64,000 nt of DNA from Phorcus lineatus (lineage: Eukaryota > Mollusca > Gastropoda > Trochida > Trochidae): positions 55,515,877 through 55,579,876 of the forward strand of contig OV121081.1 of the NCBI GenBank assembly GCA_921293015.1, read 5' to 3'. Shown piece after piece: positions 1 through 11,609 of this stretch (positions are counted from its first letter, which is position 1; every line of letters begins with the position of its first letter). The notes under the pieces were generated by a model. The model did not search any database, was not told where the DNA came from, and saw only the letters and a program-made list of their open reading frames with translations. A program made the translations under genes and the position numbers.

Positions 1-359
1 GATTTATCTGAGAGGAAAACAATCTCTGAAAATCGTTAATTCTTGTGGGTTTTTTCTGTGATATTGTTACGATAGATGTATAGATCACGAGGCAATGATT
101 CTGTTAATGACGTCACAAAAAGGGCGTGCAACCAGTCATGCATTCACTGGTTTGTGGCCACATAGATCCAAGCAGCCCATCAAAAGTGGCATTATAAAAC
201 GGCTTTCATTATCAAACTGAACATATTTGAGTAGCGACCTTTGATGCACTATTATGGACTATACAATATTGTAATCAGACATTCATTTATTCCAAGAAAA
301 TAGTGAAATATGTTTGTGGTTATGTTAACTTTAAAGAACTCTTTCTCTCAACATTGCAG

Positions 360-3300
360 CAGTCCAGATGAGAAGAAGAAGAAAGCGGCCCCACCTGAAC
401 AGGATGAGGAGGAAGAGGAAGGAGAAGAAAAGAAGGAAAACCAGACTGGCGAACCAGCTAAAGAGGTGAGAAGTAGTTGAGAGAAAATTCCTGCAGGGTT
501 CTTATAGCTTATGAAGGTTTATTCTTGGAGTTTGTTTTTGGAAAGTCTTGTGTTTAACTCAAAGGTCTTAATCAAAGCTCCGCTAAGACATAGTGGGGGG
601 AGTATAGCTCTCTGCTTGTCCGTCCATGTGGTCGTCGGTCCAAATTCGTTTCTAGAGCATTACTTGAAAGCTATATGACTTGGAAACTTCAAATTTTGTG
701 TGATAGTTACCTGTGGGCTGCTGAGTGCCTTATAACTTCAGGGTTAATTAATTTTTTAAAATTTTCCCCAAAGAGGCCAAAAAATATATGACATTGATAC
801 TTCAAATATAATCTCAATGTTACCTATGGGATGTTGCTGTAATGTGGGAAAGTTAAAATTTTGATATGAATGTTACCAATGTGTTGTAGACGTCTTAGTG
901 AAATTTTCTTTGAAATCGTGACCAAACACAGCAAAACTACAAGTTTAACTGTCCAAGTATGTTACTTCACCTTCTTCCTTTGAAAGTGATCTTCAATCAT
1001 TGATATGATTGACAACTTGTTTTTCAAAAAACTAAGATTGCCGTAAGGCAATAAAACTATAGGCTTGAGTGTGTGAGCTGTGATTTTCTCAGGCAACAAA
1101 ATTGTTTCTTGTTTCTTTATCTTTATCAGTTTTGTGATATGTTCCAATTCGTTATATCCCTTAGGCATGATATGTTTCGTATCAAAGATTCGAATGTATG
1201 GAAAGAGTATTTTACTGGTATCAATTGTGATTTGCGCATATCTTCCATTATAAACTGTTTGTATGTCTCCAAACTCAGTAAATGATCTTGAATTATATGT
1301 CTGCAAACTTGCATCGACCCTGTCCAGAGAAAGCAAAACATGCCTTTCATCTGAAATGTATCTTCAAAACCAAATGCCTCAACTTTACCGAGGCATACAT
1401 CAACATGTCAATTTGCAATTAGTACAATCATTGAAATAGTTTGAACAACGTGGTCTAAAATCTGATTTCAGAAACCAATGCAGATGACAATCTCAGCAGA
1501 ACAGCGAGAATTGCAGAAGAAGGCAAAGGAATTTCAGCAACTGAAAGAGCAAGAAAAAGTTGAGAAGGTAGTACCTTTGGTTAACCATTATATCTACTTG
1601 CTGGAAAAGTGTTCATGCTTTTATTCCTTCATGGCTCTTTGAATATTCTACATTATTTTTAAACGAGTAAGATACATAAAATATGTTTTGACACAAAAAA
1701 GCCTTAGAAGATGCTGAAGAAACAACAAAATCTTCCCAAAATGCATAGCAGAAGCACATTACAAACATTTTGGCTTGAGAAATGTATTCTTTAAAGATCA
1801 AGAAGGTCTAATAAAATAATCTCTTTAAAATCTCTTGAAAACAATAATGGTCAGGTTCATCTTCTACCATAAGGCCTAACTCGTGCTTGGCTAATTCAAG
1901 CCTTGCTGTATTTTGTCAACTTTTCTGAGCCAGCACTCAAACCACGAAGTAATGACAATGATAAGCATGATTTCAAAAGCCAGTGTTTGCATAGGTTGCA
2001 GCAGGGCTAGAGTCACAGATAAATGCCTACCACATCATATAAAAATAATAATTAATTTATATAGCGCCTAGTACCATCACAATTGTTGCTCACCGGCGCT
2101 GTACAAGGAACATTCAGTCTAAACAAAGGAACTACTATATATTTACAGTTGATGCCCACATATATATGAGCTTGATTATCCATATGCTTCAGTGAAGAGA
2201 AAGGGTTTTAATAGAGTTTTGAAATTGACTTTCGATTTCATAGATCTAAGTTCTTGTGGGAGAGTGTTCCAGATTTGGGGGCTACACACTGAAAAGGCAC
2301 GGTCTGACATTAGAGAGTTGGAACGAGGCTGGAGGAGTAGAGTGTCACTGGAGGATCGAAGTTGACAGACTGGGGTGTACTGGGAGATCAGGCCTTTTAG
2401 ATAAGCTGGAAAATCTTTATTGTGCAGGCAGTCATGTGTCAACATACAGATCTTATATTTCACACGTGACTGAATGGGAAGCCAGTGCAAATTAACTAGA
2501 AACCAATGAGTTGTTACTTTACCCCGCAGGATGGCAAGAAGTCTAAGAAGAAGCACCACAGAGACAAAAGCGAGTACAACTACGAGAGCGGATCGTCTAG
2601 TGGATCCTCCAGCAGCTCTGAGTCAGACTCAGATGATGAGCCCCTCCCCCCAGGGGTCGACAATGATGGGGAGCCTCTCCCCGCGGGGGAAGCAGACATC
2701 TACAACCTGGAGGGGGACAAGCAGGAGAAGAACAAGAAAGAGGATGGAGAACGTGAGAATTCAACCATCGTTCTATCAGTTTATTCATACCCTTCCTCTA
2801 CACACAGTTAAAGGCTGAAATATTGCCCCAGTCTCGTTCTCCTATAGTCCCTATCATTGGAGTTCCCTTGTATAGCAACTGGCTGGTCACTCATGGCCAA
2901 TTATATTTTGCAGTATTCTTTACTGGGCATTTGTTGCATTGCTTGTTATGAGTCATTTCTGCAATCTGGATCGTAGGTTACAAATTGTTTACCATATTAT
3001 AAATTACCTTAATACAAGACTGAATGCAGTAACAGCCATGATAGAACTTTAAAAATATTTGCATGAAATATCCAGAGGTAAAATATTTCTTTACATACTG
3101 CACAACATCACTGAAAGGAACGAAATATATTTGAGATTGTAAATTTAGCTGCTTTTTTTTTGGATTCGAGTCCACATACTGGCTATAATATTTGCAGGGA
3201 TAAAAAAATTAAGTATTCCTTTATTTCAGAGTTTTATGGGCTTGTTGGGTATATTTAGATACAAGAAAATTGAACAGGGTTACTTTACAGGAGTGGGGTG

Positions 3301-6300
3301 TGGCTAAGATCTTAGGCAGTCACCCTTCTCCTGCTTCTGTCAGTGTTCGAAACATTCATTTTGAAGTTTAATTTGAACTTGACTATTTAAAAAAAAAAAT
3401 TACATTCTTGTCTGTGTATTTTTAGTAGAGACAAAGGAAGATGACACAAAGGAAAAAGAGGAAATGGACAGCAACCGTCAAGAAGAAGAGGAAGAAGAAC
3501 TTCGACCCAAACCCCTCCATAAAACTGTCTCCATCTTCCTTCGTAACCTGGCCCCATCCATCACCAAGCAGGAAGTGGAGGCTGTGAGTAGCCTCTCTAA
3601 ATAAAATCTTTAAAAATTTGAAGCAGTTATAGGTACTCGATTCACTATTAACTTCTTTAAGATGCATTTAGATGTCAGATGAACAAAAACACCTACTCTA
3701 TTACAAGAGAGTAATTGCTGGTAGATGATAACATTTATCAAGCAATAACAAGTTTAATTGCCTCTCAAAGCAATAATAGTGAATCAGAACATAGCTCTTT
3801 GATGATGTAGGATAATATTATTACTTTTCTCTTTACGAATGTTTTCCAATCTCTTATCTTGTCAACTAACCAGTTCAATCATCAATTAAATAGGTGTGCA
3901 AGAGGTACCCCGGGTTTGTGAGGGTTGCGCTGCAGGATCCGCAGTCAGAGCGACGATTTTTCCGCAGGGGGTGGGTCACCTTCAAGAAAAGTGTCAACAT
4001 CAAAGAAATTTGCTGGAATCTCAACAACATCAGAGTGAGTACCTTTTCATATTCAGCCAAATTGTTCCTGTTTCATGTCGTGGCAATACAAAAAACATTT
4101 ACCCAAAAAAACTAATGGTTACAAGAATGTCAAATGATTTTAAAGAATAAGCATCTATAGGTTCATAGATAATATGAAATGCTTAATCAGCAGAAGGTAG
4201 TTTAATTACAGAAAATATTTGAAACAAGAATTTCACATTGTTTTTAAAAAAAAAGTTAGAGTTAATTTACTTTGTCCTTGAAGTAAGATGTTTTGTAATT
4301 TCGTATGTGTAGAAACCCACTTAAGATTATTTTCTGACTTGAGATTTTGTTGTGTCCAAAAGCTGAGGGATTGTGAGTTAGGCGCTACCTTGAACAGAGA
4401 GCTGAAGCAGAGAGTTCGACCAGTCACTGGCCTGACTGCGCACAAGCAAGTCGTCAAGCATGACATCAAGATTGCAGCCAAGATCATCCAGAACCTGGAC
4501 GAGAAGTGGAGATTGTGGGAGGATGAAGAGGAGAAGAAAGATGAAGAAAAGGGGGTGAGCAACCAAGTTTCTTTCATATCATAATCATCATTGTCATATT
4601 GAAAATATCATAATGTCAAATTTAAGAGTAAATAGATGCTAGACGACCTGTTTAAGAGTGGTTACATTGTGATCGGGAAAACAGCATGTGGATCCACTTA
4701 AGGATGCTGAGACAGATGCTGGGTAGAGCCGTCCACAGCACACAGAGTTATCCATGAAAATGCCAGAATGGTGTTGTTTTATATTTCACAGTCGGTTGAC
4801 TCCAAATGCCAGAATGGTGTTGTTTTATATTTCACAGTCGGTTGACTCCAAATGCCAGAATGGTGTTGAGCATGTAACATCACCATTCTGGTATTTTCAC
4901 AGATAACTCGGATGAGTGTTGTCGACGGTTCTCCCCTCCTCATAATGCAATTTGTTCCTTTTGCCACCCACCCCATGGTTACACACATTTTTGTGTTGGC
5001 AAGACTTCAAGTATTAGATATGCCTTTATCATACAATATTGTTAGTTAGCTCCCGCTATATGATACTAAATGTATGAATCAAATCACCGAAAAACTACTG
5101 CCATGGAATGTATGTGTCTAAGATTAAGAACTGAATCTCCAAACTATGACTATTCAAAGGGTTCATGCTGCTTTTCTGCTGACACAAGGTTTTCTAATGC
5201 TGCAAAACTTGAACATGAAAACACTGAAATGTGTAGATATGTAAAGGAGAATTTTGAAGATGATATATTGCCTTTAAGAATATCCTGTTGTGAATTGTCA
5301 AGGAAAGCATGTTGTTCATTTCCTTTCAGATCTTCAAAATGTCTAAGAACCCAGTCCTAAAAAACATTACAGACTATCTTGTAGACGAAGGGAGCTTCGA
5401 AGAGGAGGAACTACTTGGTGAGCAACATTTCATTAGTCATTCATTTTCTGTACAAATTGTCTTCTATTTGTGTCTCATTTTCAACAGCTCATTAATAAAA
5501 ACATGTTGTTTACTTCTCTATTCCACTTATTCTTCCTTACCTCATTTTATAGAAGTTTAAAGACTTGCAGTGTACCTTAATCCTCATGAGTAAACAAAAA
5601 TGATGTATAAACAGTATTCTACATAGATTCATGTTCCCCTGCAAAGCAATTCTCTGGCCAGTTTCCATTACTGGCTAATTAAGGCTGCAGTTTACCAAAA
5701 TTGTGGTTTAAGTGTCAATATACTGGAGATGGACAAGACTATCAGTAAAAGTAAAAGATAAATGCTGTGAGCGGAATTGGGTTTGGAAGTTTGCTTTGCA
5801 GGGGAAGTTGGTTGCACTGTAATAATTTCACAATATTATTGTTATTGATTTACCTGGCCTGCTATTTTATCGATAACATTTGATGTTGTCAGGCCAGAGC
5901 CTGGAGGAAGGAGAGAAAGATGCAAACCCAGAGGTGTCCATAGAAAGGGACGAAAGTCTGATGAAGGTGGGTGGTGCTAACAAACAAATGTGTTCTTCTT
6001 AGCTTGTGTTTGTGCATTTTATACAAATTTTGTAGTTGTGAAAGGTTTGAAACTTGTTAAGTGTTGGCAGTGAATGATTCACTTGGTGAAAAATACATGA
6101 GATGCTGAATTGCTGTAATAGTCTCCATTATATAAAGGAGCGTGTTAGAATTTTGCATGGTCCTTACAATTTATCCAAAATATTTTTACGTAAGAAAAGA
6201 AGATAACAATTATATATCAAGATTTACAATTGCACTCATGTTATCAGGCATTCTGTACAGAGAACAACTTATTCCTCTTTTATTTCATTTAATCAGATAA

Positions 6301-9300
6301 CCTAAATCCTTGGTCATGAATTTAAAATGCCTGACCAGTCCATTTTCATTGATGAACGTCTATCATGTTTTTCAGGTTTTGGACAAGTTGATCTTCTACC
6401 TGCGAATTGTGCACTCAATCGACTACTACAGTGCTAACGAGTACCCTAACGAGGATGAGATGCCTCACAGGTGTGGAATCATGCACTGTCGTGGTATTCC
6501 ACCCAGCTCCAAGATCACGCAGAGCGACTGTAAGTTTATGGTCAATTGTAGATTCTGTAGGGCTCAAGAAAGTGATATGATATTATGAAAATCTTTGTTT
6601 TAATGGTCACATAATATCATTAAAGTCTTGGATTTAATGGTCAAATTATATCATAAATTGTGTCTTGGTTTTCATAGTCACTACCTTTCAAAAATATCCG
6701 CAGTTCTATATCAGATTGTCATTTATATCAGTGATTGTAAAATAGAATTTATTGATAGGGATCGTACAAATCATAAAGCTTTTCTCTGCTTGCAAGAGGC
6801 AGAATGTTTTGATTGTTATTACAAGTCTCCCAAACAGTGCTTAACAATTTCTTATTTACAATGTGTAATGAATCTGTTACAGTAAATGACTGGATTGCCA
6901 ACTTTGAGAACAAGACGAAACAGTTCACAGAGACAGCTGAGAAGATCAGCAATGACGAGGCAGCTAAGTTGGGCAAGAAAGATCCTGAGGCATATCCTTT
7001 GTGCACACGGTGTCGAACTTCATAAGCTTTTTATACCCATACAAATTGCTGGGGATAGCTTGATCAACATGGTTGTCCATGTGCAATGAAGTGGTTTCTG
7101 AAAGAAATGCATGTGTGTTATGAAAGTCTTGAAGTGGTGCTCATTCAAAATTATCAATTTGCAAGATGTTTGTAGTTTGTTTTAAATGAAATAAGTTGGA
7201 CTTTAACTCCAGCAGAAGTAAAAATAATATTCTCTATTTTTCCTAGCTCAAGCTCAAGGGATGATAAGGAAAAATATTGAGCCTGTTATTTGATCTTTGA
7301 AGCAATCTCCTTTTTAACCATCTAACCTTCTCTTGCATAGTGAGTTGGGCTTGCTTGATATCAGAGTTAGTATCGACACCAAAATGTCGTGATCCTGCAA
7401 TAAAGAAGTTGTAAATCTATAGAACTTATTCTCTTCTCTTGCATAGTGAGTTAGGCTTGCTTGATATAGGAGTTAGTATGACACCAAAATGTCACGGTCC
7501 TGCAATAAAGAAGTTGTAAATCTATAGAACCTATTCTCTGTTCAAATGGGTTGTGTTCCTTAACATGTTACTGAGGTTGAGAAGTTTGTACAAGCCAACA
7601 CCCAGGAGCTGGCCAAGGACAAGTGGCTCTGTCCCATCAGTGGCAAGAAATTCAAGGGTCCAGAGTTTGTTCGCAAACACATCTTCAACAAACATGGCGA
7701 AAAGGTTGAAGAAGTCCGGAAGGAGGTATGTATTACCAATTTACTTTGTTGTATAAATTTACTTCGGGGAGGGGATATTGAAATTGCAAACTGTACTTCG
7801 TTTTGTCTCTCTTGTTTCCATATTTGTTTACAGTAAGTACTTCTACTTTTATAAAAGAAAGACAGATCCAAAGATGCAGTTGACCCATAGTAATATATAT
7901 TTAGGATTATAGCAAGAGAGAACAAAACACAACTGTGAATTGATAGGTATTTAATTAAGTATCACACACATTTTGGTATCCTATAACTGTATTTATTTAC
8001 ATTCCATGCAACTCATGAATCTATTTGTGAAAGTAAAGGTTTACCAAACCTAAAATAAACCCAGCTGGGTGCTACATATTTATCCATATAAACAGATGAG
8101 GGTTTTGAATGATGATACTGCTTGATCTTGGTTCTAAACAGTTTTGTTGAGCAATCCCCTATAGAGTCTTGTTGAGTAAGGGCTGTCAAGATTGCTGCTA
8201 ATGTTATTGTGAGACTTGATGGCACCTGTGCTGGATAACTAACCGTCTTCATGGCATTAGGCAAGAACAAGATGATCTCCACATTGAAGCCACACCTGAG
8301 ATAAGAGGTTAAACCAGAATGATTTCAAAGCTTAAACTAGTTCAGCACACTGGAACAGCAGCACAGTACCCTTTTGATAATATATTCATCATGTGAAGAA
8401 ACTGTCGACTATTTCAGGTAACCTTCTTCAACAACTACCTGCATGACCCAAAGCGTCCTGCTCTCCCAGAGCACCCGGGCAACAGACAGAACAATGAGCG
8501 AGGCGGCAACCAGATGGGTGGTTTCCAGGCACAGCCCCAGCAGGGCATAATAGGAGGATTCAACCAAACACCACCTATGATGTTTGGTAAGGCCATGCTC
8601 TTTCTGCTGCTTAAGAAATTATGTTCAGGGCCTCCTTTCACAAAGCCTTAAGGTGATCGTAAGTCCTTAAGGTAACCTTAGTGCAATGTTAAAGAATGGT
8701 AGTTAAGGTTAACCTTAGTTAAGGTTGGTTTGTGAAAGGAGGCCCTGATCATTATCAGTTTAGGATGACCTCTTAGTTAGAAATCATTCAATCATCCAGG
8801 CTAAATGGTTTCTCTTCAATGAAATGAAAGGTATGTGGAAAGGTTAAAATGTCATAAGGATAATAGGTCGCATAATTCTGTTTTAATGTACACCAATACC
8901 TTGTGAAACAATTTTCTGAACTTGTGAGTTGCACAAAAGAAGCAACAATTAACTCAAACATAAAAAGATTTCTAATAAAAAATCTGACCAAGAACATAAG
9001 AAGATATACAGGCATATTTGTTCCACAGGCAATGGTCCGCAGTTCAACCCCGGCTACCAGCAACGAGAGATGTACCGCCAGGACACCTACCGTCGCCCCT
9101 ATCGATACAGGTGAGTGCTACAGATAGCCATGGACAGGGATTGGCGTTGCTAAACTCGTACCTTGCTCTTGCCTCTCACTGCACTGTGATATATCAGATA
9201 AACTATGGGATGTTCTCAGTGCCAATGCTATTTGTTCACAGGAATGGTAACCGATCTTCAAGCAGTTCGAGGTATCTATTGCCCCTTTAGATGTGTTCAT

Positions 9301-11326
9301 TCCTGTTTAAAGCTACATATCCTTTTAGGATCTTAAAGTTCTTACTCGCTGTATATCTACTGGACACTTGTATGATTACTTGTTGTCAATCTGAGATTTT
9401 GGGGCAATTATCAAGGAATCTGCACTGTTTAGCCATTTCTTGGACAGTATCTACAAGGAAGTTACATATAACTTTTTTCTAAAACAGATACAAGCATCTT
9501 TTCTGATTCAAAATTGTACTCTGAATTGGCATTATATAAAATTTAATTTTCAAAGTGTGAATTTGTGATATCCCTCAGTGATTTTTATTGTCTTCACTTT
9601 GAAACATCAGTTGCATCAACAAAATCAATGTAAAACAATTACATTTATTCTTGCATCATGAGGCATCAACTATAGGTTACAGTTTCTCCGTGTGTATATA
9701 TATTTATTATTCCAAAAGTATGATGTATTTCTAATGGTAAGTACCAAAGTTATTCAAATAGGTTCTTCATTGTGGTGAAAGATTATTGGATAATGTTGTG
9801 ACAACATTTTTTAGTTTTAAACAAAGTTTTGAGATAAATACTTATTTGTTGCTTAGTTTAGAATAATATAGACTGATTTAACCATTTATCTTTTGAATAA
9901 AACATGTATTCTTTATGCTTAATATAATATTAATGAAATTTTGATCACCAAGAAATTAACATTTGTGTCATCTAATTAAATGTTCTAACAATCATATGAA
10001 AATGTTGTTACCCTTTTGCACTGGATTTTTCTGTCAATTTATAAGAAATTTCTCATGTGTCAAAACTTGCAATCATGACAAATTAATTTTGATTAACATT
10101 TAAATTTTTGTTGTTGGAAGTAATCCAATATGCCAGATGAAAAGAAAACATTTGACGCAAAAATATTTAAACTTGCAGAGTTGGGGGTCAAAGAGATGAC
10201 CGTTTCGGCTCTTCTAGATCGCCACGATTCAGGTTTGGCGATTCTCACTGATTTGTAGTTATTTACGTACATTGTTATTTGATCAGCTTTAGAGTGCACC
10301 AAAACATTTTTAACTTTGACCAAAAAAAAGAATTTTAACGAGTACCTTTATTATTCTTATAAGACAGAAAAGGAAAATTTTAGAGTTCATCCGTGAGATA
10401 TTTTGAGATTAGATAAAGTGGCATAGATATTGTGTCATGATAAAATATGTTACTGATTATTAATTTTAGAAAATAAAATTTGGTCTTTCTCACTGACCAA
10501 AGGTAGAGAAGCCAGGTTGAAAAATTAGAATGAAGCTTGATTGTTGTCAAGTATGACATGTGTGACATCACAAGAGATACCTCAGAAAAGTACAACCTCT
10601 TCTGTTGATTAACCAATAGGACTTCAAAAAAAAGTTTCTCCATAGATTGCATCTGGACAAAGATATTACATAAACTTAAATAATCAAATTTAAACAGATC
10701 TTTCAAGCTCCATCTCTTTCCTTTTCCTCAAATTTTTTCTCTACTATTCATTGTTTTTGTTGAAAAATGTTGCACATTGTTAATGACACATATCCTGTTG
10801 AACCTGTAAGTGAATCTTACAGAATCTAAACCAAACATTTCAAAAGATTATTTTCAAATTACTAGATAAAAAAAAAACAGATTAAAAATCCCTTTCGTCT
10901 CCTTATTCCAGTCAGTGATCATAAGTGAGTCTTTCTTTGCACTAAATGCTGAAGTTAAAATTAATCTTAACCATAAATGAATCTGATACAATCTGAATCA
11001 AGAACAATATTTTTCACATTACTAGATAAAAGATAAGAAAGACAAGATTTTCCGGTTAAACCTTTCATATTGTGAAATTCATGATGTTTCAGAGCATATG
11101 ATTAAAGGAGTAAGCAAACTGTTGTGAATTTTGTATCTAATGTTGTGAAGAAGTTGTTGTCCACAAATCTTGTCTTTCTTATGTACCGGTACATCACTTC
11201 TAAATGCCCTTTGAAGACTAGATAGGAGATGTGTGATTTGATGTGATGATTTGTTACAGGAGGTCAGATCCTCGCTCTCTCATGGAATATAGAGATCTGG
11301 ATGCCCCGGAGGAAATGGATTTGTAA
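360..11326 (+). CDS. SRRT: SRRT/ARS2 serrate RNA effector, 3' part (16 exons in window, 5' exons off the left edge)
   Basis: ARS2 bridges the nuclear cap-binding complex to RNA 3'-processing, export and decay machinery and supports microRNA maturation. Exons read from splice sites and frame: 360-465, 1472-1567, 2530-2752, 3426-3583, 3894-4034, 4363-4554, 5330-5417, 5893-5966, 6376-6529, 6883-6991, 7572-7725, 8418-8586, 9029-9110, 9242-9271, 10179-10232, 11260-11326 (stop TAA). All phases agree, giving about 632 C-terminal codons. Seen in order: Lys/Glu and Ser/Asp-rich acidic linkers; the RRM-like block ([13 protein letters not shown], then CKRYPGF, then RRGWVTF and NIKEICWNL); [11 protein letters not shown]; the helical core ([25 protein letters not shown]); the zinc-finger block [15 protein letters not shown] followed by RKHIFNKH; a Gly/Asn/Gln/Arg-rich tail; and the conserved end [13 protein letters not shown]. 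The match to vertebrate ARS2 is continuous. The first exon in the window starts mid-protein, so about 300 residues are missing here. The 30-nt and 54-nt tail exons are multiples of three and could be skipped without losing frame. Confidence 0.96.
590..900. repeat. Probable dispersed repeat in SRRT intron
   Basis: The stretch opens with a purine-rich run and a tccgtccatgtggtcgtcggtcc motif. It then has two diverged repeats of 'gac.t.ga.acttcaaat...gttacctatggg' (about 680-715 and 790-835). This looks like an old dispersed element, but no family could be named and no terminal structure is visible. Confidence 0.3.
962..1430 (-). pseudogene. Unidentified antisense ORF remnant in SRRT intron
   Basis: An open frame of 124 codons (962-1336) runs against SRRT inside its first visible intron. 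A second frame covers about 1336-1430 ([18 protein letters not shown]), so the original coding stretch may have been about 470 bp and is now frameshifted near 1336. The predicted peptide has ordinary amino-acid composition but I do not recognise it. It may be a relic of a mobile-element protein or a gene fragment; chance is also possible. Confidence 0.25.
2038..2507 (-). mobile_element. 3' fragment of a non-LTR retrotransposon (L2/CR1-like)
   Basis: The minus strand encodes the C-terminal tail typical of L2/CR1-type reverse-transcriptase polyproteins: [14 protein letters not shown], then [16 protein letters not shown] and [12 protein letters not shown]. Its 3' region contains tatagcgcc...ggcgctgtaca, a common tail for these elements. 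It is 5'-truncated, as is usual for LINE copies. Protein similarity stops about 22 bases before the acceptor of the SRRT exon at 2530. Confidence 0.8.
4722..4937. mobile_element. Foldback/MITE-like element with internal 46-bp tandem repeat
   Basis: Imperfect inverted arms (about 4730-4772 and 4880-4930) are both readable as gccgtc-...-gagttatcc-tgaaaatgccagaatggtg and its complement. The space between holds 2.4 copies of a 46-bp unit (4758-4870; units begin at 4761, 4807 and 4853). Each full unit contains tatttcacag, which resembles a splice acceptor. It lies in an SRRT intron. Confidence 0.65.
6992..7571 (+). other. U12-type AT-AC intron of SRRT
   Basis: The intron starts ATATCCTTT (6992-7000), the minor-spliceosome 5' consensus. 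It carries a perfect branch-site consensus TTCCTTAAC at 7556-7564 and ends in AC at 7570-7571. Splicing here gives DPEAEVEKFV, the same length as vertebrate ARS2 (DPEQEVEKFV). A GC-AG alternative (gag|gc ... gag|gtt) would delete two residues. The intron also contains a 106-bp tandem duplication. Confidence 0.9.
7328..7538. repeat. 106-bp tandem duplication inside the SRRT U12 intron
   Basis: Two near-identical units (about 7328-7433 and 7434-7538) both read ttctcttgcatagtgagtt...gaagttgtaaatctatagaac. They differ by a few substitutions and small indels. No coding content is seen. Confidence 0.85.
8626..8747. mobile_element. 122-bp palindromic MITE-like element in SRRT intron
   Basis: Terminal arms cagggcctcctttcacaaa (8626-8644) and tttgtgaaaggaggccctg (8729-8747) are exact reverse complements. 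The interior is also largely self-complementary (ttaaggt/accttaa blocks). It starts 39 bases after the exon ending at 8586. Confidence 0.75.
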
Positions 11327-11579
11327 ACGGGAAACTGGTAAAGTTGAAGATCATCATAGCCAACAACATGAAGCCTGAAACAAAGTTTATTCCATTCTGG
11401 ACGATTATGTGCTAAAGTCATTACTTAATTCATCTGTATAAATACATGTGTAAGACATCCGACCATCACTCCACAGGATTTTAATATTTTTACCTGTTAT
11501 TCATTGTTGTGTTGTTAAATTACACAAAATCTGAGTTATGATCGTCACTGCTGTCTTGTAAGTGTAATAGTGGCATTGT

Positions 11580-11585
11580 AATAAA
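11580..11585 (+). terminator. SRRT polyadenylation signal
   Basis: AATAAA lies 254 bases after the SRRT stop codon, followed by T/A-rich sequence. The 3' UTR therefore runs from 11327 to about 11605. A second AATAAA near 11730 could be an alternative. Confidence 0.7.
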
Positions 11586-11609
11586 TGGATTTTATAACAA
11601 TTTTACAAT

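Noticed and set aside
3155..3175. ggattcgagtcc resembling a tRNA T-loop
   Set aside because: No matching acceptor stem, D-arm or anticodon arm upstream; preceded by a T run.
6990..7575. GC-AG intron in SRRT (gag|gcatat ... ctgag|gttgag)
   Set aside because: It would remove two residues from a conserved block, while the AT-AC reading fits U12 donor, branch site and protein length at once.
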